NCBI RefSeq assembly: GCF_000449425.2
Contig: NZ_AVHW01000095.1
Coordinates: 1 to 64,000, forward strand
Origin: Clostridioides difficile CD160
GTDB taxonomy: Bacteria; Bacillota; Clostridia; Peptostreptococcales; Peptostreptococcaceae
Direction of reading: 5' to 3'
Length of the DNA: 64,000 nucleotides
Shown: piece by piece, positions 17,563 to 26,812 of the stretch
Layout of the letters: each line of letters starts with the position of its first letter
How positions within the stretch are numbered: the stretch's first letter is position 1
The notes under the pieces: generated by a model
The model's database searches: none
The model's input: only the letters and a program-made list of their open reading frames with translations
Told to the model about the DNA's origin: nothing
Position numbers and translations under genes: made by a program

Positions 17563-18904
17563 TTAAGCCTCTATTTTTATATCATTAGACTTATTCGATT
17601 TTATTGATAATATATACTTAATTATCATTGCTACGATAAATACTGATACTATACAAGAGTTTCCAACTAAAGTTCTAATAAGCTCTGGAAACTTTTCCAA
17701 TGTCTGAGGAACAGAAGTTATACCTATACTTAAAGTAATTGATACTCCAGCTATAAGATTGTTATCTGATGTAAATCCTGATTGACTTATCATATCATAA
17801 CCAGCCATAGCAATTGATGAAAATACGATTAAAGTAACGCCTCCTATTATACATGAAGGTATAGTTGTTATTATTGCTCCCAATAATGGAGAAAACCCAA
17901 CCAGAATTAATACAACGCCTGTAATTGCCAATACAAATCTACTAGTAACCTTGTTTATAGCTACAATTGCAGCATTTTGACCAAATACTCCAGTTGGTAT
18001 TGAACTAAATATAATGATATTATAGATGTTAATGCATTTCCCATTGTAGCAGATTCTAACTCTTTATCTGTAACCTCTCTATTCATAGCTCCCATAGTAG
18101 CAATTGTTGCAGCTCCCATCATATCAGCTATGCTACCATAAACAGTATGGCAAACATCAATATTAAATCAAGTCTAAATTCTAGACCAAAAGCTAATGCT
18201 TTTGGAAATGAAAATATAGGAGTCCCTTGAACTGCTGAAAAATCAACCAATCCAAATACAAGTGATACTATATAACCAAATATTATACCTATTAAAATTG
18301 CGGCATCTTGAACCAATCCCTTACCAAATTTCATAAGCAAAATTATAGCTATAACGACCATAAGCCCAATCATGAAGTTTATAGGTTCTCCAAATGTCGC
18401 TGAACCTTCTCCTCCAGCTAAATTTTTTACAGCAGTTGGAAATAGGCTAATACCCATACAGGCAATCATTGTACCTGCTATAATTGGAGTAAATAAATGT
18501 CTTATCTTTTTAATTCCAAAAGCTATAAAGAATACTACTATTGCTCCACCAATTTGCGCTCCAAAAAGAGCTTTAAGTCCATATTTACCAGCTACTGAAA
18601 GACATGCTCCTAAAAATACATAATTTGTGCCCATTATTACAGGAAGCTTTGAACCCAACCTATAACCTTTAAATAATGGTATTGAATATAATTGCAGTAA
18701 AGTTGCTATTCCAGCTACCAACATAGCTCCTTGCATAAGCATAGTCGACATCTGTTTATCAAGTCCTACTATATTTGATATAAGCATGGCTGGAACCATG
18801 TTACCTGCAATCATTGAAACAAAATGCTGTAACCCTAAAGGTAATGCTTCCTTTAAAGGTGGTCTTCCCTCTAGATGAAATTTTGATGTATCGTGCTCTT
18901 TCAT
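17563..18904 (-). pseudogene. Nucleobase (xanthine/uracil type) permease, broken by two frameshifts
   Basis: The N-terminal 258 residues (start MKEHDTSKFHLEGRPP, ATG at 18904 after GGAGG) read as an NCS2 purine permease until a stop at about 18128 (ILFMVA, stop). The next piece (TVYGSIADMMGAATIATMG) continues in another frame, and after TSI a second shift leads to FSSIPTGVFGQNAAIVAINK and then the C-terminal part to 17563. At least two frame changes are therefore needed for a full-length protein, so transport activity is very likely lost unless these are sequencing errors. The gene is a paralogue of the intact permease at 31751-33076 at the other end of the cluster. Confidence 0.88.
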
Positions 18905-19062
18905 AAATAAATCCTCCCATAAATTTTATTTTCTTTACGACCATGAATTTATTAACAATCAATTTTGAGCTATACACACCTTAATATAGTTAATTTTCAA
19001 CTTGAATGATGCTTATTTTGACCACAATATTATCTATGTATAGTTTTTAGTGACACTCAATT

Positions 19063-19413
19063 TTATTCCTTGTATTCTCTAAGTTTATATCTTTTATTGA
19101 CCTCATGCTCTGCCTTTATAAATTCTAAATTTCCCTCACCCATCAATTCAGACATTTTTCTCTTTCTATCATAGAGCCAGTTTTTATCAATATTTTTATA
19201 GTACTTATAATCAGTCCAATATATTATTGATGTTATTTCTCCTGGATTACTTTTACTAATCCATATCTCAGAACCAGCAAATCCCTCTAATAATTCCAGA
19301 CCTTTAATCCAAATCTCATAATCTAACTGTAAGTACTTTTCTATTAAGTTGGTATTTATCCTGAAAGTTAGTTCTTCAACAAACAAAGGTTTTTCAAATA
19401 CTTTTAATTTCAT
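19063..19413 (-). CDS. Small dimeric alpha-beta barrel-like protein, function unknown
   Basis: The 116-residue protein has the beta-alpha-beta-beta layout of ferredoxin-like barrel proteins (antibiotic-biosynthesis monooxygenase-like), with EIWIKGLELLEGFAGSEIWI and ITSIIYWTDYKYYKNID. Similar small proteins have been grouped as TIGR03792; I recall the resemblance but cannot test it. It lies between the lipoamide dehydrogenase gene and the broken permease on the same strand, so it may belong to the pathway. The ATG at 19413 follows a GGGAG site. Confidence 0.6.
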   Translation of the reverse strand: MKLKVFEKPLFVEELTFRINTNLIEKYLQLDYEIWIKGLELLEGFAGSEIWISKSNPGEITSIIYWTDYKYYKNIDKNWLYDRKRKMSELMGEGNLEFIKAEHEVNKRYKLREYKE

Positions 19414-19522
19414 ATTATATACTCCCTTCTTTAATATTTGACTACTTTTTCTATCCCACTATTTTCAATTTAATCCACCTATATATAACCACTTCTTATT
19501 CTTACATTTATTTATTACAATA

Positions 19523-20923
19523 TCATTTTCTGACAGGTGGCATGTGTATTGATTTATCTAATATTCCCATAGATGCTTCTAAAAAAGCTTCTGATAAAGT
19601 TGGATGTCCATGCATAATACTTGCAACTTCTTCAACTGTCAACATAGCTTTCATTGCAACCACAGCCTCATGTATTAAATCGCTAGCATTAGGTCCTATA
19701 ATATGAACACCATATATTGTAGTTTTATCCTTTGAGGCAATTATCTTAACCATGCCTTCTGAATCATTCATTGTAAGTGCCTTTCCATTCCCAGAAAACT
19801 GAAACTTACTGACAACATAATCTAAGTTTTTATCCTTAACTTCTTCCTCAGATAATCCAACTGTAGATACTTCTGGAAAAGTAAAAATTGAATTTGGCAC
19901 TAAATTATAATCTACACTCGTTTTTTCTCCTACTATTCGTTCAACAGCAACTTTGCCTTCTTCAGATGCTACATGTGCAAGCATTACCCCTCCAATCACA
20001 TCACCAATTGCATATATTCCTGGTATAGACGTACAATAATTTTCATCAACTTTTATCCCTTTTTTATCATATGTTACTCCTATACCATCTAGATTTAATC
20101 CCTCTACATCAAGTTCCCTTCCTGTGGATATAAGTATGTTGTCACAGGCTAGTTTTGTTTTTTCTCCATTCTTACTTATCTCTGCAACTAATCCTTCGCC
20201 ATTCTTATATATTTCTTCTACTTTCGATGAAACCATTATTTTAATTCCTCTTTTATTTAGTAATTTGCTTAATCTAGAAGATACCTCTTTATCAACCATA
20301 GGAATTATAGTATCCAAAAATTCAACAATAGTCACATCTGAACCAAATTCGTTTAAGATTCCTGCAAACTCAATTCCTATAACTCCTCCTCCAACAATTA
20401 CAATTTTCTTAGGCAAATTATTCATTTCTAAGGCTTCTTTACTCGTTATTACGCCTTCTAAATTAGCTCCTTTTATTGATGGCTTAGAAGATTTTGAGCC
20501 AGATGCAATTAAAATATTTCTACCTTTAATTATTTTCTTAGACCCATCATCCAATTTTACTTCTACAGAATCTCTACTTATTAGTTTTGCTTCACCTTTT
20601 TCTATTACTACTTTATTAGCCTTTAATAGTCCTTTTACACCACTAGTTAAAGTTTTTACTACCTTTTTCTTTCTTGATTGTACTTTTTCTAAGTCCAGTT
20701 CATATTTGTCAACTTTTATACCGTATTCTTCAGCATGATTAAAATAATTTAAAACTTGTGCATCCTTAAATAATGTCTTTGTAGGAATACAACCTGTATT
20801 TAAGCAAGTACCTCCAAGTTCATTTTTTTCTATAATTACAACATTTAATCCAAATTGAGCTCCTCTAATTGCTGCAACATATCCTCCTGGCCCACCACCA
20901 ATTACTATTAAATCAGTGTTCAT
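19523..20923 (-). CDS. lpdA: Dihydrolipoyl dehydrogenase (E3)
   Basis: The protein is about 466 residues with FAD-binding GGGPGGYVAAIRGAQFG, the redox disulfide motif GGTCLNTGCIPTK, the NAD-binding GGGVIGIEFAGIL, the second FAD motif YAIGDVIGG and the C-terminal catalytic pair in HGHPTLSEA. It reoxidises the lipoyl arm of E2 and passes electrons to NAD. There is no N-terminal lipoyl domain. AAGGAGG precedes both a GTG (20929) and an ATG (20923); I chose the ATG. It completes the 2-oxoacid dehydrogenase genes found 3-6 kb upstream, separated from them by the amidohydrolase and RibD-like genes. Confidence 0.95.
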   Translation of the reverse strand: MNTDLIVIGGGPGGYVAAIRGAQFGLNVVIIEKNELGGTCLNTGCIPTKTLFKDAQVLNYFNHAEEYGIKVDKYELDLEKVQSRKKKVVKTLTSGVKGLLKANKVVIEKGEAKLISRDSVEVKLDDGSKKIIKGRNILIASGSKSSKPSIKGANLEGVITSKEALEMNNLPKKIVIVGGGVIGIEFAGILNEFGSDVTIVEFLDTIIPMVDKEVSSRLSKLLNKRGIKIMVSSKVEEIYKNGEGLVAEISKNGEKTKLACDNILISTGRELDVEGLNLDGIGVTYDKKGIKVDENYCTSIPGIYAIGDVIGGVMLAHVASEEGKVAVERIVGEKTSVDYNLVPNSIFTFPEVSTVGLSEEEVKDKNLDYVVSKFQFSGNGKALTMNDSEGMVKIIASKDKTTIYGVHIIGPNASDLIHEAVVAMKAMLTVEEVASIMHGHPTLSEAFLEASMGILDKSIHMPPVRK

Positions 20924-20982
20924 CTTCACTATTCCTCCTTTTAAGTCATAAATATTAATCCACTATACACAAAATTTTGTTA

Positions 20983-21990
20983 TCAATATTTATACGCTGT
21001 TAAATCTATTTGATTTTTAATATCATAATGAAGTTTTTGACGTGTAAATATAAAATTATTTTTATGAATTCCTATTGTCAATAATTCTGAATGTGGATGT
21101 TCTAAATGGCTATAAGGTATTGTACAACCTGGAGTCATACTTCCACCTACAAATACCATCGAATAATTTATAAAATATTCATCGAGTAACTTACTTTCTA
21201 TTAAGTGCGTACAATATGAAGGAGATTCTACACACACTTTTTCTATCCCTAAATTTTTAAGCACATAAAGCAATACCTCAGAATCTGGCGTACTATCTTT
21301 TCCAGTGACAATTACAGGAAAAACATCAAAATCTTTATATAATTCTTCAAATGTATAATCATCAACATCCTTAATTGAACTGAAATTTCCTATACATACA
21401 TGTTTTAAAGGAGAGTTTTCTTTTATATACTCCCAGCCATTTGGAGATGTAGCTATAACCATTTTGTATTCTTGGCTTTTATCAACCTTAAATGTATAGT
21501 GATTAAATGGAATATCTGTAGCATCAAAAGAAACTACTACCCCACATGGTTGATATTTTTTATTTAAACAATCTTTTCTTTGTTGTGTCAGACCTTCATC
21601 ATATACATGACATGTTATTCCAGGTTCATTTTGAAGAGTTCTGGCTCCAATAATCACAGCATCTGAACAAGCTCTTAATACATTTAAAACCCAAAAATCT
21701 GCTAGGGCACCATCTGGGTCTATAAAATTATTTTTCCCAATTAAAGGTCCTGCCTTATTATCTTCATAGGCCATCTTTCCATCTGAAGATAACACCATAG
21801 ATGAAAATATGTATGGTCTTTTTTCACTTGCCTGAGGAAAAAATAATTCTGTATAATACTCTACAACATCTGGTACACATACATCTTCTTTAGAATTTGA
21901 CTTTATTGTACTTAATATCTTTTCATTTCTATTTAATACATCTATTTTTAAATTACCTCTTGGTATACTGAAAAATTCAAGATTATTCAT
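20983..21990 (-). CDS. RibD C-terminal / dihydrofolate reductase-fold reductase
   Basis: The 335-residue protein carries the RibD_C (DHFR-like) fold: YIFSSMVLSSDGKMAYEDN, then DAVIIGARTLQNEPG, and CVESPSYCTHLIESKLLDEY near the end. About 55 extra residues come first, which is longer than the usual stand-alone domain. Enzymes of this fold reduce pyrimidine or pterin-type rings, or an attached ribosyl group, with NADPH. No riboflavin genes are nearby. Its position among deaminase, Mch-like and molybdenum hydroxylase genes suggests reduction of a heterocycle in that pathway; this is inference. GAGAGGA lies upstream of the ATG. Confidence 0.78.
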   Translation of the reverse strand: MNNLEFFSIPRGNLKIDVLNRNEKILSTIKSNSKEDVCVPDVVEYYTELFFPQASEKRPYIFSSMVLSSDGKMAYEDNKAGPLIGKNNFIDPDGALADFWVLNVLRACSDAVIIGARTLQNEPGITCHVYDEGLTQQRKDCLNKKYQPCGVVVSFDATDIPFNHYTFKVDKSQEYKMVIATSPNGWEYIKENSPLKHVCIGNFSSIKDVDDYTFEELYKDFDVFPVIVTGKDSTPDSEVLLYVLKNLGIEKVCVESPSYCTHLIESKLLDEYFINYSMVFVGGSMTPGCTIPYSHLEHPHSELLTIGIHKNNFIFTRQKLHYDIKNQIDLTAYKY

Positions 21991-22016
21991 ACTCTTACCA
22001 TCCTCTCTTAATTGTT

Positions 22017-23414
22017 TTACAATCTATAAATTCTTTTTCCCCACTGTACATTACCTAGACCAACATCAGCTATTAATTTACTTGCTATTTGTTGAGTTTT
22101 ATATAGTACCTTTTCTTCATCTATAGTTGTTATCTGATTATTCTCCATAACCACTTTTCCATCTATAATAGAAGTTTCTATATTATTTGGAGTAGATGAA
22201 TATATTAGTGAACTAATTGGGTCGTGAATTGGTATAGAAATTGAACTTTTATATGGGTTATAAATTACAATATCGGCGTTTTTTCCTACCTCTATTGAAC
22301 CTAGTGAATCTAATTTATTTATAGATTTTGCTCCCCCCAACGTTGCCATTTCAAGTACACTTGATGAAGGTAAAAGTTTTGCATCTCTATGAGTAACCTT
22401 TTGTAATAATGTAGTCATCTTCATTACTTCTAGCATATTTTGAGTATCATTACTAGCTGAACCATCGCATGCCAAACTTATAGTTAATCCCTCTTCTATA
22501 AACCTTGGAATTGGTGCCACTCCTGCTGCTAGAACCATATTAGATACAGGGTTATGAGATATTTTAACATCATACTTTTTAAATAACTCTATGTCTTCAT
22601 CTGACATGTGTATACAATGAACTGCAATAAAATCAGGACCCAAAATCCCCATTTTTTCAAGATATGGTACAGTTCTCATACCTCTATCATCTAAACAATA
22701 TTTATCATCATCTTCAGTTTCAAGTAAATGCATTGTTATTGGTATATTAAGTTCATCAGCTATCTTTCTTATCTCTTTATAGCCATCTTCTGTGTTATCC
22801 CATATAATCCCAGGTGCCAATGCCATACTAATTCTTGAATGGTTTTTATATTTTTTATCTAATCTTCTGACATCATCAAAGAATTTTTGCTCTGTATCAT
22901 GATAAGTACAACCAAATTCCTCAGGAAATTTACTTGTATCTGTAAATCCTCTGCCAAGTATCCCTCTTATTCCTAAGTCTTCAAATGCTCGTATTATACT
23001 ATCATCAAGCCCTTCTTTTCCATGACAATACATATAATCGAGTATAGTAGTTGTACCTGTTTTAATTGCTTCTATACACCCTGTTAATGCTGCATAATAG
23101 CAACACTCTTCATCTATCTTATGGATAGCTCTTCTAACAGAACTATCAAGCCAGTCTAGCAATAATTTATCTCTTCCTAATCCCTTTAACAAAGTCTGAA
23201 ATAGATGAGAATGAGTGCTTATGAATCCAGGAAAAACCACTTTACCTTTAGCATCTATAGTTTTTTCTGAAATATATTTTTCTAATAAATTGGCTTTCCC
23301 TATATCAATTATCTTGCTATTTTCAATTATTATACAAGCATCATTTAATATTTCCCTCTCAGTATTCATTGAAACTAGATAAGCGTTTTTAATTATCAAA
23401 TCTACTTTTCTCAT
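22017..23414 (-). CDS. Amidohydrolase, deaminase type (8-oxoguanine / isoxanthopterin / AtzB-SsnA-like)
   Basis: The 465-residue enzyme has the amidohydrolase metal site: STHSHLFQTLL (H-x-H, about residue 68), TMHLLE, AVHCIHMSDED and the catalytic aspartate in ACDGSASNDTQNML. GLGRDKLLLDWL and the SASND motif are features I associate with deaminases of oxidised purines and pterins (8-oxoguanine or isoxanthopterin deaminase) rather than cytosine or chlorohydrolase members. It would release ammonia from the exocyclic amino group of such a ring. It is 26 bp from the RibD-like gene and 122 bp from E2. The start ATG follows GGAGG. Substrate specificity is an inference from motifs and neighbours. 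Confidence 0.82.
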   Translation of the reverse strand: MRKVDLIIKNAYLVSMNTEREILNDACIIIENSKIIDIGKANLLEKYISEKTIDAKGKVVFPGFISTHSHLFQTLLKGLGRDKLLLDWLDSSVRRAIHKIDEECCYYAALTGCIEAIKTGTTTILDYMYCHGKEGLDDSIIRAFEDLGIRGILGRGFTDTSKFPEEFGCTYHDTEQKFFDDVRRLDKKYKNHSRISMALAPGIIWDNTEDGYKEIRKIADELNIPITMHLLETEDDDKYCLDDRGMRTVPYLEKMGILGPDFIAVHCIHMSDEDIELFKKYDVKISHNPVSNMVLAAGVAPIPRFIEEGLTISLACDGSASNDTQNMLEVMKMTTLLQKVTHRDAKLLPSSSVLEMATLGGAKSINKLDSLGSIEVGKNADIVIYNPYKSSISIPIHDPISSLIYSSTPNNIETSIIDGKVVMENNQITTIDEEKVLYKTQQIASKLIADVGLGNVQWGKRIYRL

Positions 23415-23454
23415 GCAGTAACCTCCATATAATTTTCTGCCATACTTTAATTTT

Positions 23455-23509
23455 GACAGATAGTTTGGAGAGAAAAATCTTTCGAGAAACGCATAACAAA
23501 CTATCTGTC
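23455..23509. repeat. 12-bp inverted repeat between E2 and amidohydrolase genes
   Basis: Arms GACAGATAGTTT (23455-23466) and AAACTATCTGTC (23498-23509) with a 31-nt loop fill most of the gap. On the minus strand no T-run follows, so a terminator is unlikely; an mRNA processing or stability hairpin, or an operator, fits better. Confidence 0.5.
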
Positions 23510-23536
23510 GATTACTGTGGTGCTTATAATATTATT

Positions 23537-24802
23537 TTACATCCATCTAAAATCTAAGAGATTTTGAGTAACTTCTTGAAGAAAACGTGCACCAGGAGCT
23601 CCATCTACCACTCTATGGTCATGAGTCAAACTCATATTCATTATAGAACCAGCATAAAATGCACCATCTTTTACAAGAACCTTTTCTATTATACTTCCAA
23701 TACCTAAAATGGCACTTTCTGGTGTATTTAATACTGGAGTAAAATATGTTATTCCGAACATGCCTAAATTAGTTATAGTAATAGTTCCATTACTCATCTC
23801 ATCTTGATTTAACTGATTATTTTTAGCTCTTTCACTTAAATCACTCAACTCTATACATATTGTTCTTAAATCTTTTAAATTTGCATTCTTTATTACAGGT
23901 ACTACTAATCCATTTGGAATGTCTACAGCTACACCTACATTAATTTCATCATTTATTTTAAAATGATTTTCATCAAATACTTGTGTTCTAAGTTTAGGAT
24001 GATTTTCGAGTGCTTGGGCTACAGCTTTTATTATAAGAGCTGTATAACTCAATTTAACACCTACATTTTTATACTTTTCTTTTAGACTCTTATATACTTT
24101 GGTTAGATTTGTAATTTCTAATTCAGTAGCAATCGTAGTTTGAGCTGTTGTCAATAAACTCTCATGCATTTTTTTCGCTATTATATTTTGCATTTGAGTC
24201 ATTTTAGTTACCACATCATTTTCCCCTATAGTTGCCTTAGCACTCTTTATTTGAGGAATAGATGTAGCATCTTGCCGTACTCCTTTTTCAGCCACTTTAA
24301 TTTGATTAGTTTCAACGACCTTTTCTTCTAGATTTTTATTCATGAAATTTTTTAAATCATCAATTGTTATTGCTCCATGTATTCCTGTACCCTCTATGTT
24401 TGAGTAGTTAATTCCTTTCTCTTCAGCTATTTTTTTAGCTCTTGGAGTTATTTTCTTCTCTACCACTAAATTTTTTACCTCTGTTATCTGTTCTAAGCTT
24501 GAAGTATCTTCTTCTTTTTCTATATCTGCTTTAACTGTTGGGTTAAGCCCACTAATATCTTCATTTTCATCTGCAATTATACAAATTATTTCTCCACAGT
24601 CTACAACTTCACCCTCTTCAAACAGTATCTTTCTTAGTACTCCATTTTCTGTAGCTTCAACTGTATTTGTTATCTTATCAGTTTCAATTTCTAAAAGTTC
24701 ATCTCCCTTATTTACAATGGCACCTTCTTCAATCAACCATGTGCCAATTGTCCCATCTTCCATAGAAAGACCAAACTTTGGCATTTTAACCTCTGTAATC
24801 AT
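23537..24802 (-). CDS. 2-oxoacid dehydrogenase E2 (dihydrolipoamide acyltransferase)
   Basis: The 421-residue protein has an N-terminal lipoyl domain (residues 1-75; lipoylated lysine in EIETDKITN), a peripheral subunit-binding domain (about 120-160; TPRAKKIAEEKGINYSNIEG) and a catalytic acyltransferase core (about 195-421) ending with the active-site DHRVVDGAPGARF. It transfers the acyl group made by E1 to CoA. The gene follows E1beta by 17 bases. Acetoin and pyruvate complexes have this layout; no acetoin-specific genes (acoR, acetoin reductase) are present, so the substrate is left open. Confidence 0.93.
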   Translation of the reverse strand: MITEVKMPKFGLSMEDGTIGTWLIEEGAIVNKGDELLEIETDKITNTVEATENGVLRKILFEEGEVVDCGEIICIIADENEDISGLNPTVKADIEKEEDTSSLEQITEVKNLVVEKKITPRAKKIAEEKGINYSNIEGTGIHGAITIDDLKNFMNKNLEEKVVETNQIKVAEKGVRQDATSIPQIKSAKATIGENDVVTKMTQMQNIIAKKMHESLLTTAQTTIATELEITNLTKVYKSLKEKYKNVGVKLSYTALIIKAVAQALENHPKLRTQVFDENHFKINDEINVGVAVDIPNGLVVPVIKNANLKDLRTICIELSDLSERAKNNQLNQDEMSNGTITITNLGMFGITYFTPVLNTPESAILGIGSIIEKVLVKDGAFYAGSIMNMSLTHDHRVVDGAPGARFLQEVTQNLLDFRWM

Positions 24803-24819
24803 GACTTATCCTCCCTTGA

Positions 24820-25797
24820 TTAATATTGCATAACTTCTCTACAAGCTTTAATTAGATTTTCTAATTTTGGCAAAACAAAATCCTCTAAAACTGGTGCATA
24901 TGCCACTGGAGCATCAATTGATGTAACTCTTTTTATTGGTGCACTTAGATACTCAAATACATCTTCATTTATCATGGCAGATATTTCAGCCGCCCATCCT
25001 CCTACTCTTGGTCCTTCTTGAGCAATGACCAATCTGCTAGTTTTTGCTACTGATTCTACTATAGTTTTTTTGTCATAAGGAAAAACAGTTCTAAGGTCGA
25101 TTATTTCTACATTAATTCCTTCTTTTTGAAGTTCATTTGCCGCTTTGTGTGCTAGACCTAACATCATTTGAGTAGCTACTATTGTAACATCACTACCAAC
25201 TCTCTCAATCTCAGCTTCATATAGAGGAATCTCATATGGTTCAACTGGTACTTCACCTTTAACGTTATATAGCATTTTATGTTCCAAAAATAATACTGGA
25301 TTATCGTTCTTTATAGCCGAAAGTAACATTCCCTTGGCTTCATAAGGTGTTGTTGGTGAAACTACTACAAGCCCTGGAGTATTCATAAACCATGATTCTG
25401 CACAAACTGAATGATGATATGCACAACGTATACCAGCCCCCTGTACAGCACGAACTGTAATTGGACAATGAGCTTTCCCCTGAAACATAAAATTAAGCTT
25501 TGCTGCATTATTTACAAGTTGGTCAAAACAAACACCTAAAAAGTCTGCAAACATTATCTCAGGTACGGGTCTTAGTCCACAAAGTGCCGCTCCATTTGAT
25601 AATCCTAATATAGCTGACTCAGATAAAGCTGTATCCTTGATTCTATTTGGCCATTTAGCCATTATTCCTTTGGTAATTCCAAAATCTCCACCCATTTTAG
25701 CGACATCTTCACCTAATATAAAAACTCTATCATCATTTTCCATAGCTTGATGAAGTGCTTCATTTATTGCCATTCCATACGAAAGTTTTCTTCCCAT
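24820..25797 (-). CDS. 2-oxoacid dehydrogenase E1 beta subunit
   Basis: The 325-residue transketolase-type subunit has GEDVAKMGGDFGITKG, RCAYHHSVCAESWF, FLEHKMLYN and the C-terminal transketolase domain (IDLRTVFPYDKKTI, VAQEGPRVGGWAAEI). With E1alpha it forms the thiamine diphosphate-dependent decarboxylase of the complex. Its ATG overlaps the E1alpha stop by one base, so the two are translationally coupled. Length and motifs are complete. Confidence 0.93.
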   Translation of the reverse strand: MGRKLSYGMAINEALHQAMENDDRVFILGEDVAKMGGDFGITKGIMAKWPNRIKDTALSESAILGLSNGAALCGLRPVPEIMFADFLGVCFDQLVNNAAKLNFMFQGKAHCPITVRAVQGAGIRCAYHHSVCAESWFMNTPGLVVVSPTTPYEAKGMLLSAIKNDNPVLFLEHKMLYNVKGEVPVEPYEIPLYEAEIERVGSDVTIVATQMMLGLAHKAANELQKEGINVEIIDLRTVFPYDKKTIVESVAKTSRLVIAQEGPRVGGWAAEISAMINEDVFEYLSAPIKRVTSIDAPVAYAPVLEDFVLPKLENLIKACREVMQY

Positions 25798-26777
25798 TAT
25801 CTTATTTCCACCTCTCTATCAACATATGTGTGTGTAACTGCATCTTTAATATCTGGTGATGGACTCTCCAATGAGAATCTTAACATTTCTTGAACATCAT
25901 CTTCTATCTCTTCTTCAATATCTTTAAGTACATCGTCTGACATACCTTCTCTTTCAATAAGTATTTTTCTCGTTAACTTTATTGGGTCCCTGTCTTTCCA
26001 GTACTTAACTTCTTCTTCAGGTCTATATGCTGCTGGGTCCCCTGCAAAATGACCTTGCCAACGATAAGTAAGAAACTCTATTAATGTTGGACCTTCTCCT
26101 TTTCTTGCTCTATCTGTTGCTTTTTCTACTATCTCAATTACTGCTTCTACATCATTACCATCTACTCTATAACTTGGAATCTCGTATCCTTCACCCCATG
26201 TTTTTAATTCTTTTTGAGGGTGAGAATCTGTATAGTGTGTAGATATAGCATACTGATTATTAAGCAAACAGTATATGATTGGTAGTTTCCATGTGGCTGA
26301 CATGTTAAGGCTTTCATGACAAGTACCTTCTCCCAAAGTGCCATCACCTAAAAATACTGCTGTAACATCGTCAGTTTCTTTATATACAGATGCAAAAGCT
26401 GTACCTAGGCAAGTTACCATTGTAGAACCTTGAATTCCATTGAATCCCATATTTCTACATTCAATATCATTTATATGCATTGAACCACCTCTGCCACCAT
26501 TTATACCTGTAGCTTTAGCAAATATCTCAGCCATTACAAGTTTTGGGTCGGTTCCACAAAGTGCTATAGTTCCATGTCCTCTATGGTCTGGAAATTTATA
26601 ATCTGTTTTTCTAAGTGCATCTACTATACCTGCTTGACAAGCCTCCTGCCCTATACTTAAATGCACAAATCCTGGTATAGTTCCATTTGCCGCATACTCT
26701 TCTATTACTTCTTCAAATCTTCGAATCATAACCATATCACGGTATAATTTTTCTAATCTTGTTTTATCTAATACCAT
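25797..26777 (-). CDS. 2-oxoacid dehydrogenase E1 alpha subunit
   Basis: The 326-residue protein has the thiamine diphosphate motif GDGTLGEGTCHESLNMSATW...NNQYAIS and the phosphorylation-loop region HYTDSHPQ. RGHGTIALCG and GRGGSMHI are typical of acetoin/pyruvate-type E1alpha. It decarboxylates a 2-oxoacid or, in acetoin-type enzymes, cleaves acetoin. The gene starts 35 bp after the Mch-like gene, in the same orientation, inside the heterocycle cluster; I infer that the complex oxidises a 2-oxoacid product of that pathway. A GGGG-containing site lies before the ATG. Confidence 0.93.
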   Translation of the reverse strand: MVLDKTRLEKLYRDMVMIRRFEEVIEEYAANGTIPGFVHLSIGQEACQAGIVDALRKTDYKFPDHRGHGTIALCGTDPKLVMAEIFAKATGINGGRGGSMHINDIECRNMGFNGIQGSTMVTCLGTAFASVYKETDDVTAVFLGDGTLGEGTCHESLNMSATWKLPIIYCLLNNQYAISTHYTDSHPQKELKTWGEGYEIPSYRVDGNDVEAVIEIVEKATDRARKGEGPTLIEFLTYRWQGHFAGDPAAYRPEEEVKYWKDRDPIKLTRKILIEREGMSDDVLKDIEEEIEDDVQEMLRFSLESPSPDIKDAVTHTYVDREVEIR

Positions 26778-26812
26778 TTTGTATCCCCCTAAACTAATAG
26801 AATTTAAATCAT

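Noticed and set aside
18905..19062. Purine riboswitch upstream of the broken permease
   Set aside because: No conserved purine-aptamer loops or three-way junction could be traced in this short gap.
24820..26777. Naming the E1/E2/E3 genes acoABCL (acetoin dehydrogenase)
   Set aside because: The subunits look like the acetoin/pyruvate type, but no acetoin regulator or reductase is present and the neighbours are heterocycle enzymes. I left the substrate open.
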